From VXNE01 sp965206615 (GTDB taxonomy: Bacteria > Pseudomonadota > Gammaproteobacteria > Pseudomonadales > Azotimanducaceae), in the NCBI GenBank assembly GCA_965206615.1, contig CBDBKI010000005.1:1488001-1552000 (forward strand): a stretch of 64,000 nt of DNA, read 5' to 3'. Each line of letters starts with the position of its first letter. The stretch's first letter is position 1. Of the stretch, positions 44,935 to 54,085 are shown in pieces. The position numbers were made by a program, and so were the translations under genes. The notes below the pieces were generated by a model, which worked only from the letters and a program-made list of their open reading frames with translations, was not told where the DNA came from and did no database searches.

Positions 44935-46700
44935 TGCGGCAACGCGAACACGAACAGGTGGCCGCCTTCGGGGAGGTTCGTGGGGCCGCCCGCGTGCCGC
45001 GCGAAGCCGGTGGAGTTGCCGGAACCGATCGCGACGTAGCTTCTCCCGCCGGCGCGGTAGGCGACGGGCTGACTGCGCACGCCCCCGCCCATGCGGAACT
45101 TCCAGAGCAGTTCCCCGGTCTCGGCGTCGAGGGCCAGGGCATGGCCGGACTGGTTGCCGGTGAACACGAGCCCGCCGGCGGTCGAGAGGGCGCCGGCCAT
45201 CATGGGATGCTCATCGACGTACCGCCAGCGCACTGCGCCGGTGTTCTTGTCCACCGCGACGACGTTGCCGTGCGCCTTGCCCTCGTTGACGTCCACCGTG
45301 ATCGGCGAACCGCCCGTGAACTGCTGCCCCTTCACGAAGACGACGATGCCTTTCTGATAGAACTGGCAGCCCTCGACCGACGGGACGTAGACGAGGCCGA
45401 GATCCGGGTTCATGGCGCCGGCCCAGGCGCCGTTCATGCCGCCGAGGTTGCTCGGGCAGACCCGGTAGTCCGGCTCTTCCGTCGGCTTCGCGAGCGGATT
45501 GACGATCGGCCGGCCGTCCTCGCCCATCGTCGCCCAGTTGAGTTCCTCGACGTACTCGGAGGCATGCAGGAACCCGCCGGAGGCGCGGTCCAGGATGTAG
45601 AAGAAGCCGTTCCGGTTCGGCTGCAGGATCGCGGCGATCGTCTCGCCGTCGCGTTCCACGTCCGTCAGGAAGAGGTGCGTGTTGCCGTCGTAGTCCCACA
45701 CGTCGTGCGGCGTGAACTGGAAGTGCCAGAGCCGTTCGCCCGTGTCCGGGTCCACGGCGAGCAGGCTGTTCGAGTACAGGTTGTCGCCGGCGCGCAGGTC
45801 GCCGTTCCAGTCGGGGGCGGGGTTGCCGGTGGTCCAGTAGAGGATGTCCGTCTCGACATCGTACGCCCCGCTCGTCCACGCCGGAGCCCCGCCGGTTTTC
45901 CAGGAGTCGCCGGCCCACGACTCGACACCCGGCTCGCCCTCGACCGGGACCGTGTAGTGCCGCCAGCGACGCTCCCCGGTGTGCACGTCGTAGGCGTCGA
46001 AGAACCCGCGCACCCCGAACTCTCCGCCGGCGATGCCGATGATCGCCATGTCCTTCACGACCATGGGCATCGACGTCGCACTGAAGCCCTCGCTGTAGTC
46101 CGCGAGGGTGGTCTGCCACAGGAGTTCCCCGGTCAGGCGGTGGAAGGCGAGCAGCTTGGCGTCGAGGGTCGCCATGAGCACGGTGTCGCCCGTGATCGCG
46201 GCGCCCCGGTTCACCCGACCGCAGCAGAGACGGAGGTCGTCAGGCTGCTGGTGGTCGTAGCGCCAGAACATCTCGCCCGTCTCGGCATCGAGCGCGAACA
46301 GGCGGTTGTGCGACGAACTCACGTACATCACCCCGTCGTAGACGGTCGGGGACACCTCGAACTGGTGGCGCGTCCCGGTCGGGAAAGCCCAGGCCACCTG
46401 CAGTTGCGCGACGTTGCCGCGATGGATGTCGTCGACGGGCGAGTGGCGCAGGCCGTCGTAGTCGCCGCCGTAGTGCAGCCACTTCTCGGGATCGGAGGCG
46501 CCGGCCAGCAGGTGCGCCTCCGTCACCGGCCCGCCGCCGTCCCCGATGTCGCCGGCGCTGGTCCAGTGGGTAGGCCTGGGGGCTCTGGGGATCTCGGCGT
46601 TCTCCACTGCCTCCGCGGCGGGCTCCGCCGGTGGCTGCTGCGCGGGTTCACACGCTGCCAGCAGTCCCGTCATCGATATCGCAGCGATCCAACCTCGCAT
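44931..46700 (-). CDS. PQQ-dependent alcohol dehydrogenase, lanthanide-type ligands
   Basis: 589 residues; lipobox LLAAC (C17), so periplasmic and membrane-anchored. Eight-bladed propeller with W-docking motifs (ALDAETGEMFWRYDH, AVDPDTGERLWHFQFTPHD, ALDAETGELLWKF). Vicinal disulfide C159-C160 (LCCGRVNRG). Metal ligands E227 (GGEFGV), N293 (TTGNPAP), catalytic D336 and D338 (DVWDYDGN). The extra Asp two residues after the catalytic one is the mark of lanthanide-dependent XoxF/PedH enzymes; calcium types have Ala or Ser. It oxidises primary alcohols or aldehydes and passes electrons to the overlapping cytochrome gene. Confidence 0.9.
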   Translation of the reverse strand: MRGWIAAISMTGLLAACEPAQQPPAEPAAEAVENAEIPRAPRPTHWTSAGDIGDGGGPVTEAHLLAGASDPEKWLHYGGDYDGLRHSPVDDIHRGNVAQLQVAWAFPTGTRHQFEVSPTVYDGVMYVSSSHNRLFALDAETGEMFWRYDHQQPDDLRLCCGRVNRGAAITGDTVLMATLDAKLLAFHRLTGELLWQTTLADYSEGFSATSMPMVVKDMAIIGIAGGEFGVRGFFDAYDVHTGERRWRHYTVPVEGEPGVESWAGDSWKTGGAPAWTSGAYDVETDILYWTTGNPAPDWNGDLRAGDNLYSNSLLAVDPDTGERLWHFQFTPHDVWDYDGNTHLFLTDVERDGETIAAILQPNRNGFFYILDRASGGFLHASEYVEELNWATMGEDGRPIVNPLAKPTEEPDYRVCPSNLGGMNGAWAGAMNPDLGLVYVPSVEGCQFYQKGIVVFVKGQQFTGGSPITVDVNEGKAHGNVVAVDKNTGAVRWRYVDEHPMMAGALSTAGGLVFTGNQSGHALALDAETGELLWKFRMGGGVRSQPVAYRAGGRSYVAIGSGNSTGFARHAGGPTNLPEGGHLFVFALPQ

Positions 46701-46780
46701 GGCCAGTCCCCCCGTCCTCCCAGGTACTCCCGTGCCAATATAGTCGAATTCGAACGCCTGCATGCGGCGATGCGGGCGTC

Positions 46781-46881
46781 GTAGGGGACGCCCTTGTGGC
46801 GTCCCGTCTCGAATGCATGCACGGCCGCGACGCGGGCGACCACAAGGGTCGGGGACGGGCGACCACAAGGGTCGCCCCTAC
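46781..46881. repeat. REP cluster between PQQ dehydrogenase and amidohydrolase remnant
   Basis: A plus unit at 46781-46807 (GGGACGCC class), an incomplete minus unit at 46831-46854 and a complete minus unit at 46855-46881. The last head (GTAG, 46881-46878) contains the stop of the minus-strand pseudogene. Confidence 0.85.
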
Positions 46882-47974
46882 AACGGCCCGCCGTTGCGCA
46901 GCAGCTGTCCCGGCATCGCGCCGGTGGACTCGCCGTCCTCGAAGGTCACTTCGCCGTTGACGAGGATCCAGCGGTAGCCCTCCGCCTTCCGGACCCGGCG
47001 CCACTCGTTCGCGGGATAGTCGCGGACCACCTCGTGGCCGTCCTCCGGAACGATCTTCAGGTTTTCAAGGTCGTAGACCACGATGTCCGCCGGCGCGCCG
47101 GCGCGCAGGTAACCCCGGTCGATGAAGCCGGCTGCCTGCGCGGGCAGGTAGGACAGGTGGTAGTGCGCCTCCTCGAGGGACAGGGTCTGCGTGTCCCGCA
47201 CGAGCCAGACCAGGAGATCCGTCGTGTAGCTGCCCGCGCTGAAGAACTTCGTGTGCGCGGCGCCGTCGGACAGGCCGGCCATGACGTGGGGATCGGAGAC
47301 CATCTCGGCCACGGCCTGCGGGTCCGTCATGCTCGAACCTACGGAGTCGGTCTTGAAGAGCGGCTTGAGGTCGCCCGCCACCGCGATGTCGAGGATGGCG
47401 TCAATGACATGCTTGCCCTCGGCTTGCGCAATCTCGCCGATCGTGCGGCCGACGTAACGCGCGAGGTTGCCCTCCGCCTCCTTGACGGTGATGACTTCGA
47501 GCGGCCCGCCGGTGCCGATCCGCGCGCTGAAGTCGTAGAGATTCCAGTCCTCGAACGTGTACTCGAACCAGATGCGGCCGGTGAGGCCCAGCGCATGCCG
47601 GCCTTCATGGTCTGGAACGGAATCTGCTCCGTGCGGGTCATCATGAGCAGTGCGCGGTCCCGATCCTCGGGTTTCACCGGCGCGAAGCCGAAGCCGAAGC
47701 CGCAGTTGCCGAGCACGAGCGAGGTGACGCCGTGCCAGCCGGACACGGTGCAGTACGGGTCCCAGTGGATCTGCGCATCGTAGTGCGTGTGCAGGTCGAC
47801 GAACCCCGGGGCCACGATCAGGCCGGTCGCGTCGAGTTCCCTCGTCCCCTGGCCGGGGCCGATGCGGCCGATCTTCGCGACCTTGCCGTCGGTGACACCG
47901 ACATCGGCGCGCAGCTTGGGCAAACGCGTGCCGTCCACCACCGTACCCCCCCGGATGAGTAGGTCGTATGCCAT
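46878..47974 (-). pseudogene. Decayed tandem copy of the N-acyl-D-amino-acid deacylase-like gene
   Basis: Begins as an intact N-terminus (MAYDLLIRGGTVVDGTRLP, HTHYDAQIHWDPYC) and is near-identical to the downstream-numbered paralogue through MKAGMRWA. Near 47585 it jumps, with a frame change, to TGRIWFEYTFEDWNLYDFS, losing about 187 codons that include most of the active-site barrel. A second loss of about 36 codons follows at FSARIGTGG. The C-terminus is intact. Cannot encode an active enzyme. Confidence 0.9.
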
Positions 47975-48039
47975 GGCGTGGATCCTCTCCCCTCGTTGCC
48001 GCTCGGGTCGCCCACCTCCCCTGTGGGCGTTCCGGACCG

Positions 48040-49812
48040 TTATCCGCCGGCGGCCAACCCCAGCGCCGTCGCGGCGATCTCGCGGTTGCGCAGCAACTGA
48101 CCCGGCATCGCACCGGTGGACTCGCCGTCCTTGAACGTCACCTCGCCGTTGACGAGGATCCAGCGATAGCCTTCGGCCCTCTGCACCCGACGCCACTCGC
48201 CTGCCGGATAGTCATGCACCACCTCGTGGCCGCCCTCGGGAACGATCTTCAGGTTCTCGAGGTCGTACACCACGATGTCCGCTGGCGCCCCGGCGCGCAG
48301 GTACCCGCGGTCCAGGAAGCCGGCCGCTTGTGCCGGCAGGTAGGACAGGTGGTAGTGCGCCTCCTCGAGCGACAGCGTCTTCGCCTCGCGCACGAGCCAG
48401 ATCAGGAGGTCCGTGGTGTAGCTGCCGGCGCTGAAGAACTTCGTGTGGGCGCCGCCGTCGGAGACGCCGGCCATCACGTACGGATCGGAGATCATCTCCG
48501 CCACCGCCTGCGGGTTGGTCTGGCTGGGTCCGGCGGAGCCGGTCTTGAAGAGCGGCTTGAGGTCGCCCGCCACGGCGATGTCGAGGAGCGCGTCGACGAC
48601 GTGCTTGCCCTCGGTCTCGGCGATCTCTCCGATCATCCGCCCGACGTAACCCGCGAGGTTGCCTTCGGCCTCCTTCACGGTGAGGCCCTCGAGTGCGCCG
48701 CCGGTACCGACGGTCATGAAGTTCGGGTACTCGTCCTTCATGGCCTGACGGATCGCGGGATCGGAGAGCTTGGCCAGTTTCTCGTCGTGCGTGCCCAGCG
48801 TCGCGTGGTTCCACACCGGGCTGAAGTCGTAGAGATTCCAGTCCTCCAGCGTGTACTCGAACCAGATGCGGCCCGTGGCGCCCTGCCCGTAGATGCGCAG
48901 TCCGCGCGCGTTGCAGTCGCGAATCCACTCCATCGACTGGCGATGCGCGTCCGGATACGCGTCCACCACCGCGATCGCGTTGTGGAGCACGGGTCGCCCG
49001 GCGCGTTCGGCCAGCGTTTCGAGGAACTTTAGATCCTTCGCGATGTCCTCGGGCGGTGCCGTGATCGGGTTGCCCGCCTGCGCTTGCGTGATCTGGATGA
49101 AACCCTCGTCGCGTTCGTGCAGCACGTCCGCGAGCACCAGCACGTCCTCGTCCGCCATGCAGTCCGTCGGCATCGGCGTGCCGTCGTGGTCGGCCTGCAG
49201 CGAGTTGGCGCCGAGGCGTTGCACCGAGAAGCCGCACGCGCCGGCGTCCATCGCTTCGTGCAGCAGGCGCTGCATCTCACGGCGTTCGGCGGGCGTGGCG
49301 GGCCGCGACTTGGCGGCCTCGAGGCCCATGACGTAGACCATCAGCGGGGATACGGGCACGTAGCTCACGCAGTTCACGCCCTTTGGAATCCGCTGCAGGT
49401 TGTCGAGCCACTCCGGGAAGGTCTCCCAGGCCCACGGCATGCCAGCCTTCATGGTCTGGAACGGGATCTGCTCCGTGCGGGTCATCATCAGGAGCGCGCG
49501 GTCGCGGTCCTGCGGTTTCACCGGCGCGAAACCGAAGCCGCAGTTGCCGAGCACCAGCGACGTGACGCCGTGCCATCCGGATACCGTGCAGTAGGGATCC
49601 CAGTGGATCTGCGCGTCGTAGTGCGTGTGCAGGTCGACGAAGCCCGGCGCCACGATCAGCCCCGTTGCGTCGAGTTCCTTCGCGCCCTGCCCGGGGCCGA
49701 TGCGGCCGATCTTCGCGACCTTGCCGTCGGTGATGCCAACGTCGGCGCGGAGTCTTGGCAGGCGGGTGCCGTCCACCACCGTGCCACCTCGGATTACGAG
49801 ATCGTATGTCAT
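48040..49812 (-). CDS. N-acyl-D-amino-acid deacylase-like amidohydrolase
   Basis: 590 residues from the ATG at 49812 (GAGGACAAG upstream). Composite beta-sandwich and TIM barrel of the D-aminoacylase family: YDLVIRGGTVVDGTRLPRLRADVGI, metal site GFVDLHTHYDAQIHWDPYCT (H62, H64), bridging-type Cys in GNCGFGFAP (C91), YGQGATGRIWFEY, VSDGGAHTKFF and the terminal PADIVVYD plus WILVNGEVTFKDGE. Likely hydrolyses an N-acyl amino acid or cyclic amide. A mutilated duplicate follows it on the same strand. Confidence 0.88.
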   Translation of the reverse strand: MTYDLVIRGGTVVDGTRLPRLRADVGITDGKVAKIGRIGPGQGAKELDATGLIVAPGFVDLHTHYDAQIHWDPYCTVSGWHGVTSLVLGNCGFGFAPVKPQDRDRALLMMTRTEQIPFQTMKAGMPWAWETFPEWLDNLQRIPKGVNCVSYVPVSPLMVYVMGLEAAKSRPATPAERREMQRLLHEAMDAGACGFSVQRLGANSLQADHDGTPMPTDCMADEDVLVLADVLHERDEGFIQITQAQAGNPITAPPEDIAKDLKFLETLAERAGRPVLHNAIAVVDAYPDAHRQSMEWIRDCNARGLRIYGQGATGRIWFEYTLEDWNLYDFSPVWNHATLGTHDEKLAKLSDPAIRQAMKDEYPNFMTVGTGGALEGLTVKEAEGNLAGYVGRMIGEIAETEGKHVVDALLDIAVAGDLKPLFKTGSAGPSQTNPQAVAEMISDPYVMAGVSDGGAHTKFFSAGSYTTDLLIWLVREAKTLSLEEAHYHLSYLPAQAAGFLDRGYLRAGAPADIVVYDLENLKIVPEGGHEVVHDYPAGEWRRVQRAEGYRWILVNGEVTFKDGESTGAMPGQLLRNREIAATALGLAAGG

Positions 49813-49961
49813 CGCGCTTGTCCTCTTCCCTCCACGTATCATTCGATCTTGCGCTTTGCGAAATCTGCTTGTCAACGCAAGGCAGCAGGCTCCGGGTGAG
49901 CATGCAGGGGGACTTCAACGCGGTGGATGTTCACGAGATCGTCGTGCCGCGACACCGCGTT

Positions 49962-49988
49962 GCAGGGGACACCCTTGTGGTGTCCGCA
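49962..49988 (+). repeat. REP-like palindrome of a fifth stem class (GCAG head)
   Basis: Head GCAG instead of GTAG, then GGGACACC, loop CTTGT, GGTGTCC. Same layout as the other units but with a new compensated stem. Lies between the divergent amidohydrolase and UPF0158 genes. Confidence 0.6.
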
Positions 49989-50015
49989 CGAACAGCAGTT
50001 CCGAGGACACAGCAA

Positions 50016-50480
50016 ATGCCGGCCATCCACAAGATCGACTTCATCAACGCCTTCGAGCACCCGTTCGACGGCAGCTACAGCGCTCGGCAGTTGACGTATG
50101 TGGACAGGGACACCGGTGATGTCCTGTGGGTGTACGAGGAGGACGAGGAAGCGTGGGACGAGGCCAACATACCCGCGGAAGAGAACCGGGAAATATGGGA
50201 GAGGGTGATGGCCGACCGCGCACGCTACCTGGAGATTGACGCCCTCGTCTACACCGACCAACGCGACATCCTCATACGCTTCCTGCGTTCCAACTGGACC
50301 GATGACGAGTTGCGTTGGGAACGCGCGAGCGTGGCCTGGTCCGGCGCGATAGGGAGATGGAAACGGGACGTGCGCGACGAAGAAGCCGTGCGCGCCTACT
50401 TCGCGTTCCAGGAACAGGAGGTCCTCGAGATGGCCGAGGAGTTCCTTCGCGAGAACGGTATCGAGCCGCAATGGAGATGA
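50016..50480 (+). CDS. UPF0158-family protein
   Basis: 154 residues from the ATG at 50016 (GAGGACA upstream). The opening INAFEHPFDGSYSARQLTYVDRDTGDVLWVYEED matches UPF0158 proteins, in which a strand-turn-strand reading Y-x-D-x-x-T-G-x-V is typical. The acidic linker and the helical C-terminus (FQEQEVLEMAEEFLRENGIEPQWR) are also usual. No biochemical role is known. Confidence 0.7.
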   Translation: MPAIHKIDFINAFEHPFDGSYSARQLTYVDRDTGDVLWVYEEDEEAWDEANIPAEENREIWERVMADRARYLEIDALVYTDQRDILIRFLRSNWTDDELRWERASVAWSGAIGRWKRDVRDEEAVRAYFAFQEQEVLEMAEEFLRENGIEPQWR

Positions 50481-50593
50481 TGAGGCCGGGCCCGACGCCC
50501 GGCTCCAGGCTCGGCGGTCATTCCCGCTGGCCGCGACTGGACGGCGGCCGAGGCACAAGCGGCCTGTTGCGGCATCCGGGCTATACTCTGTCC

Positions 50594-50839
50594 ATGCATC
50601 GAGCTTCGCCTGACGAACGCGACCACTTCCGGCGGGTGGCCGCGGCCAATGGCCGCCTGGAAGACGCGGCGCCGCCTGGTTCGCTGGCCGAGGTCTTCGA
50701 TCGACTCGACCGCATGGAGGAGCGTCTCGGGGCCCTCGCCGAAGCTGGTGTGGACGGTCCCGACGACGGCGACCTTGCCTCGCACCTGGCCTATCTTGAA
50801 CGACTACGAAGGATCGACCCGGCGTACCGCACTTGGTGA
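50594..50839 (+). CDS. Small hypothetical protein, likely partner of the nucleotidyltransferase
   Basis: 81 residues, acidic and helical, with a coiled-coil-like centre (LAEVFDRLDRMEERLGALAEAG). A TATACT box lies ten bases upstream of the ATG, leaving little leader. Its 3' end overlaps the next frame. Position and size fit an antitoxin of an AbiEii-like pair, but no antitoxin family is recognised. Confidence 0.55.
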   Translation: MHRASPDERDHFRRVAAANGRLEDAAPPGSLAEVFDRLDRMEERLGALAEAGVDGPDDGDLASHLAYLERLRRIDPAYRTW

Positions 50840-51332
50840 GGTCGCGCGACTGCTCGATGGCCTTGCCATTCGGTGGGCGCTCATTGGTGGTCTGGCCGCG
50901 AATCGTTATCGGCGGACCACGCGATACACGGTCGATGTGGGCCTGTTGCTGGCGGGCCCGGGTTCGGGAATCGATGCTCTGGAGACCGCCTTGCTGTCGT
51001 CTGGATGGTCGGTCCGGCGTGGGGACGCGGATGGCACCCTGTTACGGGCGAGCCATCGGGAGTTCGCCCCCGTCGACCCGCTCATCGCGGGGACCGACTA
51101 CCAACAGGAGGCCTTGCACCGCGCCCGGGTCGAGACGCTCGAAGACGTTGGCGCCGTCCCTGTTCTCGCTGTCGAGGACGTCATCGTGCACAAGCTGATC
51201 GCGGGTCGGTACCAGGACCTGGCGGACATCGAGGCGATCCTCGATGCCGAGATATCTTTCGACAGATCCTACGTGGAGCGGTGGGCGGAGTTCTGGGAAG
51301 TGCTTGACCGCTGGCGTGCCTTCGAGCGGTAG
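50796..51332 (+). CDS. AbiEii-like nucleotidyltransferase with altered active site
   Basis: About 178 residues from a TTG at 50796 (start uncertain). Nucleotidyltransferase fold: LIGGLAANRYRRTTRYTVDVGLLLAG corresponds to the family GG...R.T.DiDlll motif, and VEDVIVHKLIAGRYQDLADIEAIL is the usual C-terminal helix with the lysine. The second carboxylate of the DxD pair is glycine (D-V-G), so metal binding may be impaired. Overlaps the small upstream gene by 44 bases. Possibly a type IV toxin relic. Confidence 0.65.
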   Translation: MNDYEGSTRRTALGEVARLLDGLAIRWALIGGLAANRYRRTTRYTVDVGLLLAGPGSGIDALETALLSSGWSVRRGDADGTLLRASHREFAPVDPLIAGTDYQQEALHRARVETLEDVGAVPVLAVEDVIVHKLIAGRYQDLADIEAILDAEISFDRSYVERWAEFWEVLDRWRAFER

Positions 51333-51431
51333 CCGGCGCGACCGGCGGCCCCTGGGTAGTGACGCCGGACCCGTACTTCGCTAACCTCGCGGTCGGTCCG
51401 TGACTTGGCGCATCAGTCCAGGGGGAACACG

Positions 51432-52280
51432 ATGCACACCCTGACCCAGGAGCAACGCAAGCAATGGCAGGTGGACGGCTACCTGCATCTCGAGCAGGTA
51501 TTCGACGCCGACGAGGTCAACTTCTACTGCGACCAGATGGATCGCTTCCGCAAGGTGCCGGGCTACGAGCCGGACCGGGCGCCACACCTGCCGATCGGTC
51601 ACTACAGCTGGATGGATCACACCCCGGACCTGGACCCCGACGGCTTCATGGACCGCCGTGAACTCCTGACCTACGACCAGGCGTTCATCGACCTCATCGA
51701 CCGCGCGCTGGTCTTCGACTACATCGTCGACGTCATGGGGCCCAACATCCTGCTCAGCATGACCCAGGCGATCGTGCGTCACTCTGGCGAGGACTCGCAC
51801 TGCTACACGCACACGGACGGGGGCGAGTCCCTGCGCACGATCCGCGTGAGCGAGTCGAGTCCGCCGATCGCGATGAAGGCCATGTACCTCCTGACCGACG
51901 TCACGGAGCCGGACAGCGGCAACCTGACCGTGTTCCCCGGCAGCCACAAGCGCCCGATTCCGCTGCCGGGCGAAGGCGCCATGACGCCTTACTCGCCGGG
52001 CGCCGCGCAACTCATGGGCAAGGCGGGCGACGTCTACCTGTTCCCCCACGCCCTGTGGCACGGGCCGAGCCGCAACCTGTCGGGAAGGGCGCGCCGATGC
52101 CTGCTCTACAACTACTGCCAGCTCTGGGTGCGCTGCTACGACTACCACACCGTTCCGGGTGTCGCGCAGCGGTGCACGCCACGGCAACGACGCCTGCTGG
52201 GGGATCTCGGCTACGACTTCATGCCCGGGTCGTATTTCTACGTGCCGAAGGACCAGGAAGAGGTGATCGGCGCGGTCTGA
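51432..52280 (+). CDS. Phytanoyl-CoA dioxygenase family protein
   Basis: 282 residues. Non-heme Fe(II)/2-oxoglutarate oxygenase: iron ligands H127-x-D129 in CYTHTDGGE and H210 in FPHALWHGPSRN, with the 2-oxoglutarate-binding basic residue just after (RARRC). Full length for the bacterial branch. Hydroxylates an unactivated carbon of an unidentified substrate. A decayed copy of its 3' end lies at 60149-60413, on the far side of the accessory island. The HNH-like gene starts at its stop (TGATG overlap). Confidence 0.9.
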   Translation: MHTLTQEQRKQWQVDGYLHLEQVFDADEVNFYCDQMDRFRKVPGYEPDRAPHLPIGHYSWMDHTPDLDPDGFMDRRELLTYDQAFIDLIDRALVFDYIVDVMGPNILLSMTQAIVRHSGEDSHCYTHTDGGESLRTIRVSESSPPIAMKAMYLLTDVTEPDSGNLTVFPGSHKRPIPLPGEGAMTPYSPGAAQLMGKAGDVYLFPHALWHGPSRNLSGRARRCLLYNYCQLWVRCYDYHTVPGVAQRCTPRQRRLLGDLGYDFMPGSYFYVPKDQEEVIGAV

Positions 52281-52756
52281 TGGACCCGGTCCAGCGCAAC
52301 CTGGTCCGCCGCCTCTGCCGGGAAGCCGATATTCCGGAGGAACGGGCCGTATCGCTGGTGCGGGATCGAGGTAGTTGCGCGTACTGTGGCCGGGACCTGC
52401 TGGTGGATCGGCTCGGCTACGCCACCGCGCAGGTCGACCGCCTGTTGCCCCGGTCCAACTATCCGGAGTGTGCCGACGTCGAGGACAACTGGGTCCTGGG
52501 CTGCAGTCTGTGCATCGGGACGAAGCGCGACTGGGACCCCCTCGACCCCGACGAGAAGAAGAACGCGGCAGGCGTCCTGCGGGACCAGCGCCCGGAGCTG
52601 ATCAGACGTGCGACCTGCTACATCGAGGTGCGCCGCATGGATGCCGGCGACCGCGAGTGGCTGACCGTGCGCAGGGTACTGCTGGCCCGCTCCCGGGCCC
52701 AGGCGGGCACTGCCCGGCTGAAGGTCGTTTCAGCAGAGCCGCCTGACTCCGTCTGA
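52280..52756 (+). CDS. HNH-like zinc-finger protein with substituted catalytic His
   Basis: 158 residues. Four zinc cysteines in CAYC (33-36) and CSLC (75-78) frame an HNH fold, and N70 is in place. The first His of the motif (usually V-D-H-I/L-P-R-S) is replaced: VDRLLPRS with R54. The C-terminal part is Arg-rich and could bind DNA. Translationally coupled to the dioxygenase gene. Probably not a nuclease in its present form. Confidence 0.65.
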   Translation: MDPVQRNLVRRLCREADIPEERAVSLVRDRGSCAYCGRDLLVDRLGYATAQVDRLLPRSNYPECADVEDNWVLGCSLCIGTKRDWDPLDPDEKKNAAGVLRDQRPELIRRATCYIEVRRMDAGDREWLTVRRVLLARSRAQAGTARLKVVSAEPPDSV

Positions 52757-53569
52757 CGCCTGTTCGCTCGCAGGAAGCCGAGCCAACAGCCGGCCCGGGT
52801 ATTCCCAGGCTACCAGCCGACGCCTGCCGGCACGCCGCCGACGCCAACCTGTGGGAGGTGTGGTCGTAACCCGGTTCGAGCGCGTCGAACTGGACTCCTC
52901 CGTGGACTGCGACGCGAGCGACGCCGTCCGCACGAAGGACTCGCCGCTGACGACCAGGCTGGCGCTGTCGGTGCCGGGGCCGGGGTCGTGATGTGTTGGG
53001 CGGCAACGGCGCGTCCCGTCCCGAATGCACGCACGGGCCCTACGGTCCCGCCTCGAATTCGTGCATGGTCTCACCGCGGGGTTGTAGGGGACGCCCTTGT
53101 GGCGTCCCGTTTCGGATGCGTGCACGATCCCAACGCGGGGGGAAGGAGCGCTACGAGACGGTCAACGCGACAGTCACGTCCCCGGTGGCCGGCGGCGACG
53201 CCGGAACGCTACGTTGCCCACTCTCCTGGCGACCCTGCCATGGGCGAGTTCGTCTTCGATCTGCCTGACCCCGGGGAAGCATCGGTGGACACCGAGATCG
53301 TGGAGTGGTAGGTGCGCCCGGGAGAGGGCGTTGCCGAGAGCGATGCCATCGTGAATCGCCAATGTGGAGGGGCTGGAGCCCGTGGGCGGCGGGGTGGTGC
53401 GGGGCATGTCTGGAAAAGGGTCGTTTTCTGGACCTTCCTGCTGGCGCCTCAGAAACGAGACACGTTTTCTGGACGTGCGTAGGTTGGAAGCTGCGAGTCC
53501 GGTGCTCGGCACCTAGTGGCGACGAACCCGAAACCTGGAAGAGACGCGCGTTCTGGTCGACGGGGTGGA
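52757..53569. other. Gene-poor 0.8-kb stretch with one REP unit
   Basis: No coding region is convincing. A plus REP unit lies at 53084-53110 (GTAG, GGGACGCC, CTTGT, GGCGTCCC). Near 53422-53475 the string gttttctggac occurs twice, separated by about 40 bases, with a tgctggcgcctcagaaacgag segment between; this may be a relic of a mobile element or operator, but nothing more can be said. Confidence 0.5.
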
Positions 53570-54082
53570 TCAAGAGCGCCGGATGGCGCCCTCGAAAGCC
53601 CGAAGGCGTTTGTTGACCTCGGCGGTCGGCAGTCTGCAACGCGGGTGGTCCCGAATCCGGGACAGAGCCGCGTGCAACTGTTCCGCCGTCGCGGAAGGGC
53701 ATTCGAACATCTGGTCGATGAGCCAGAGAACCCCGTGGCAGGCAACATGCTCTTCGTGGGCCAACTGGCGGAGACGGGCGTCGCCTGTCAACAGCGTGCT
53801 GGCAGTCTGGCGCGCGAGGGCCAGCGCGAAGGCGTCGGACAGCGAGATGGCGCGGACAGACCGGTGGTAGCGGGCGGCCCGCGCGACGCCGTCGCCGTCG
53901 AGTTCGAGCACGCGTAGGCCTTTGGCGATGAGTCGCTGGCCGCCGTACGGCTCGAGCTCCAGCCCGTAAAGAAGGTCGGGGACGCAGAAGTCGAGTGGGA
54001 GGGCGAACGCGGCGTCGAACAGGCTGCCCCGTTCGAGGTCGATGAGGACCGAGGAGTCCGATACGACCACTCGATCGGACAT
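53570..54082 (-). CDS. PIN-fold toxin-like protein (DUF3368-like)
   Basis: 170 residues. PIN acids visible: D in VVVSDSSVLIDLERG, E in LLYGLELEPYGG, D in AISLSDAFALALA and D in LLTGDARLRQLA. It lies three bases downstream of the HTH-ImmA gene on the same strand, the standard pairing of a PIN nuclease with an XRE-peptidase regulator. Predicted RNase toxin. Confidence 0.85.
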   Translation of the reverse strand: MSDRVVVSDSSVLIDLERGSLFDAAFALPLDFCVPDLLYGLELEPYGGQRLIAKGLRVLELDGDGVARAARYHRSVRAISLSDAFALALARQTASTLLTGDARLRQLAHEEHVACHGVLWLIDQMFECPSATAEQLHAALSRIRDHPRCRLPTAEVNKRLRAFEGAIRRS

Positions 54083-54085
54083 TCA

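Noticed and set aside
53305..53616. Small Trp-rich ORF of 103 codons
   Set aside because: Composition is unlike protein-coding DNA here, there is no homology signal, and it runs antisense into the PIN gene.
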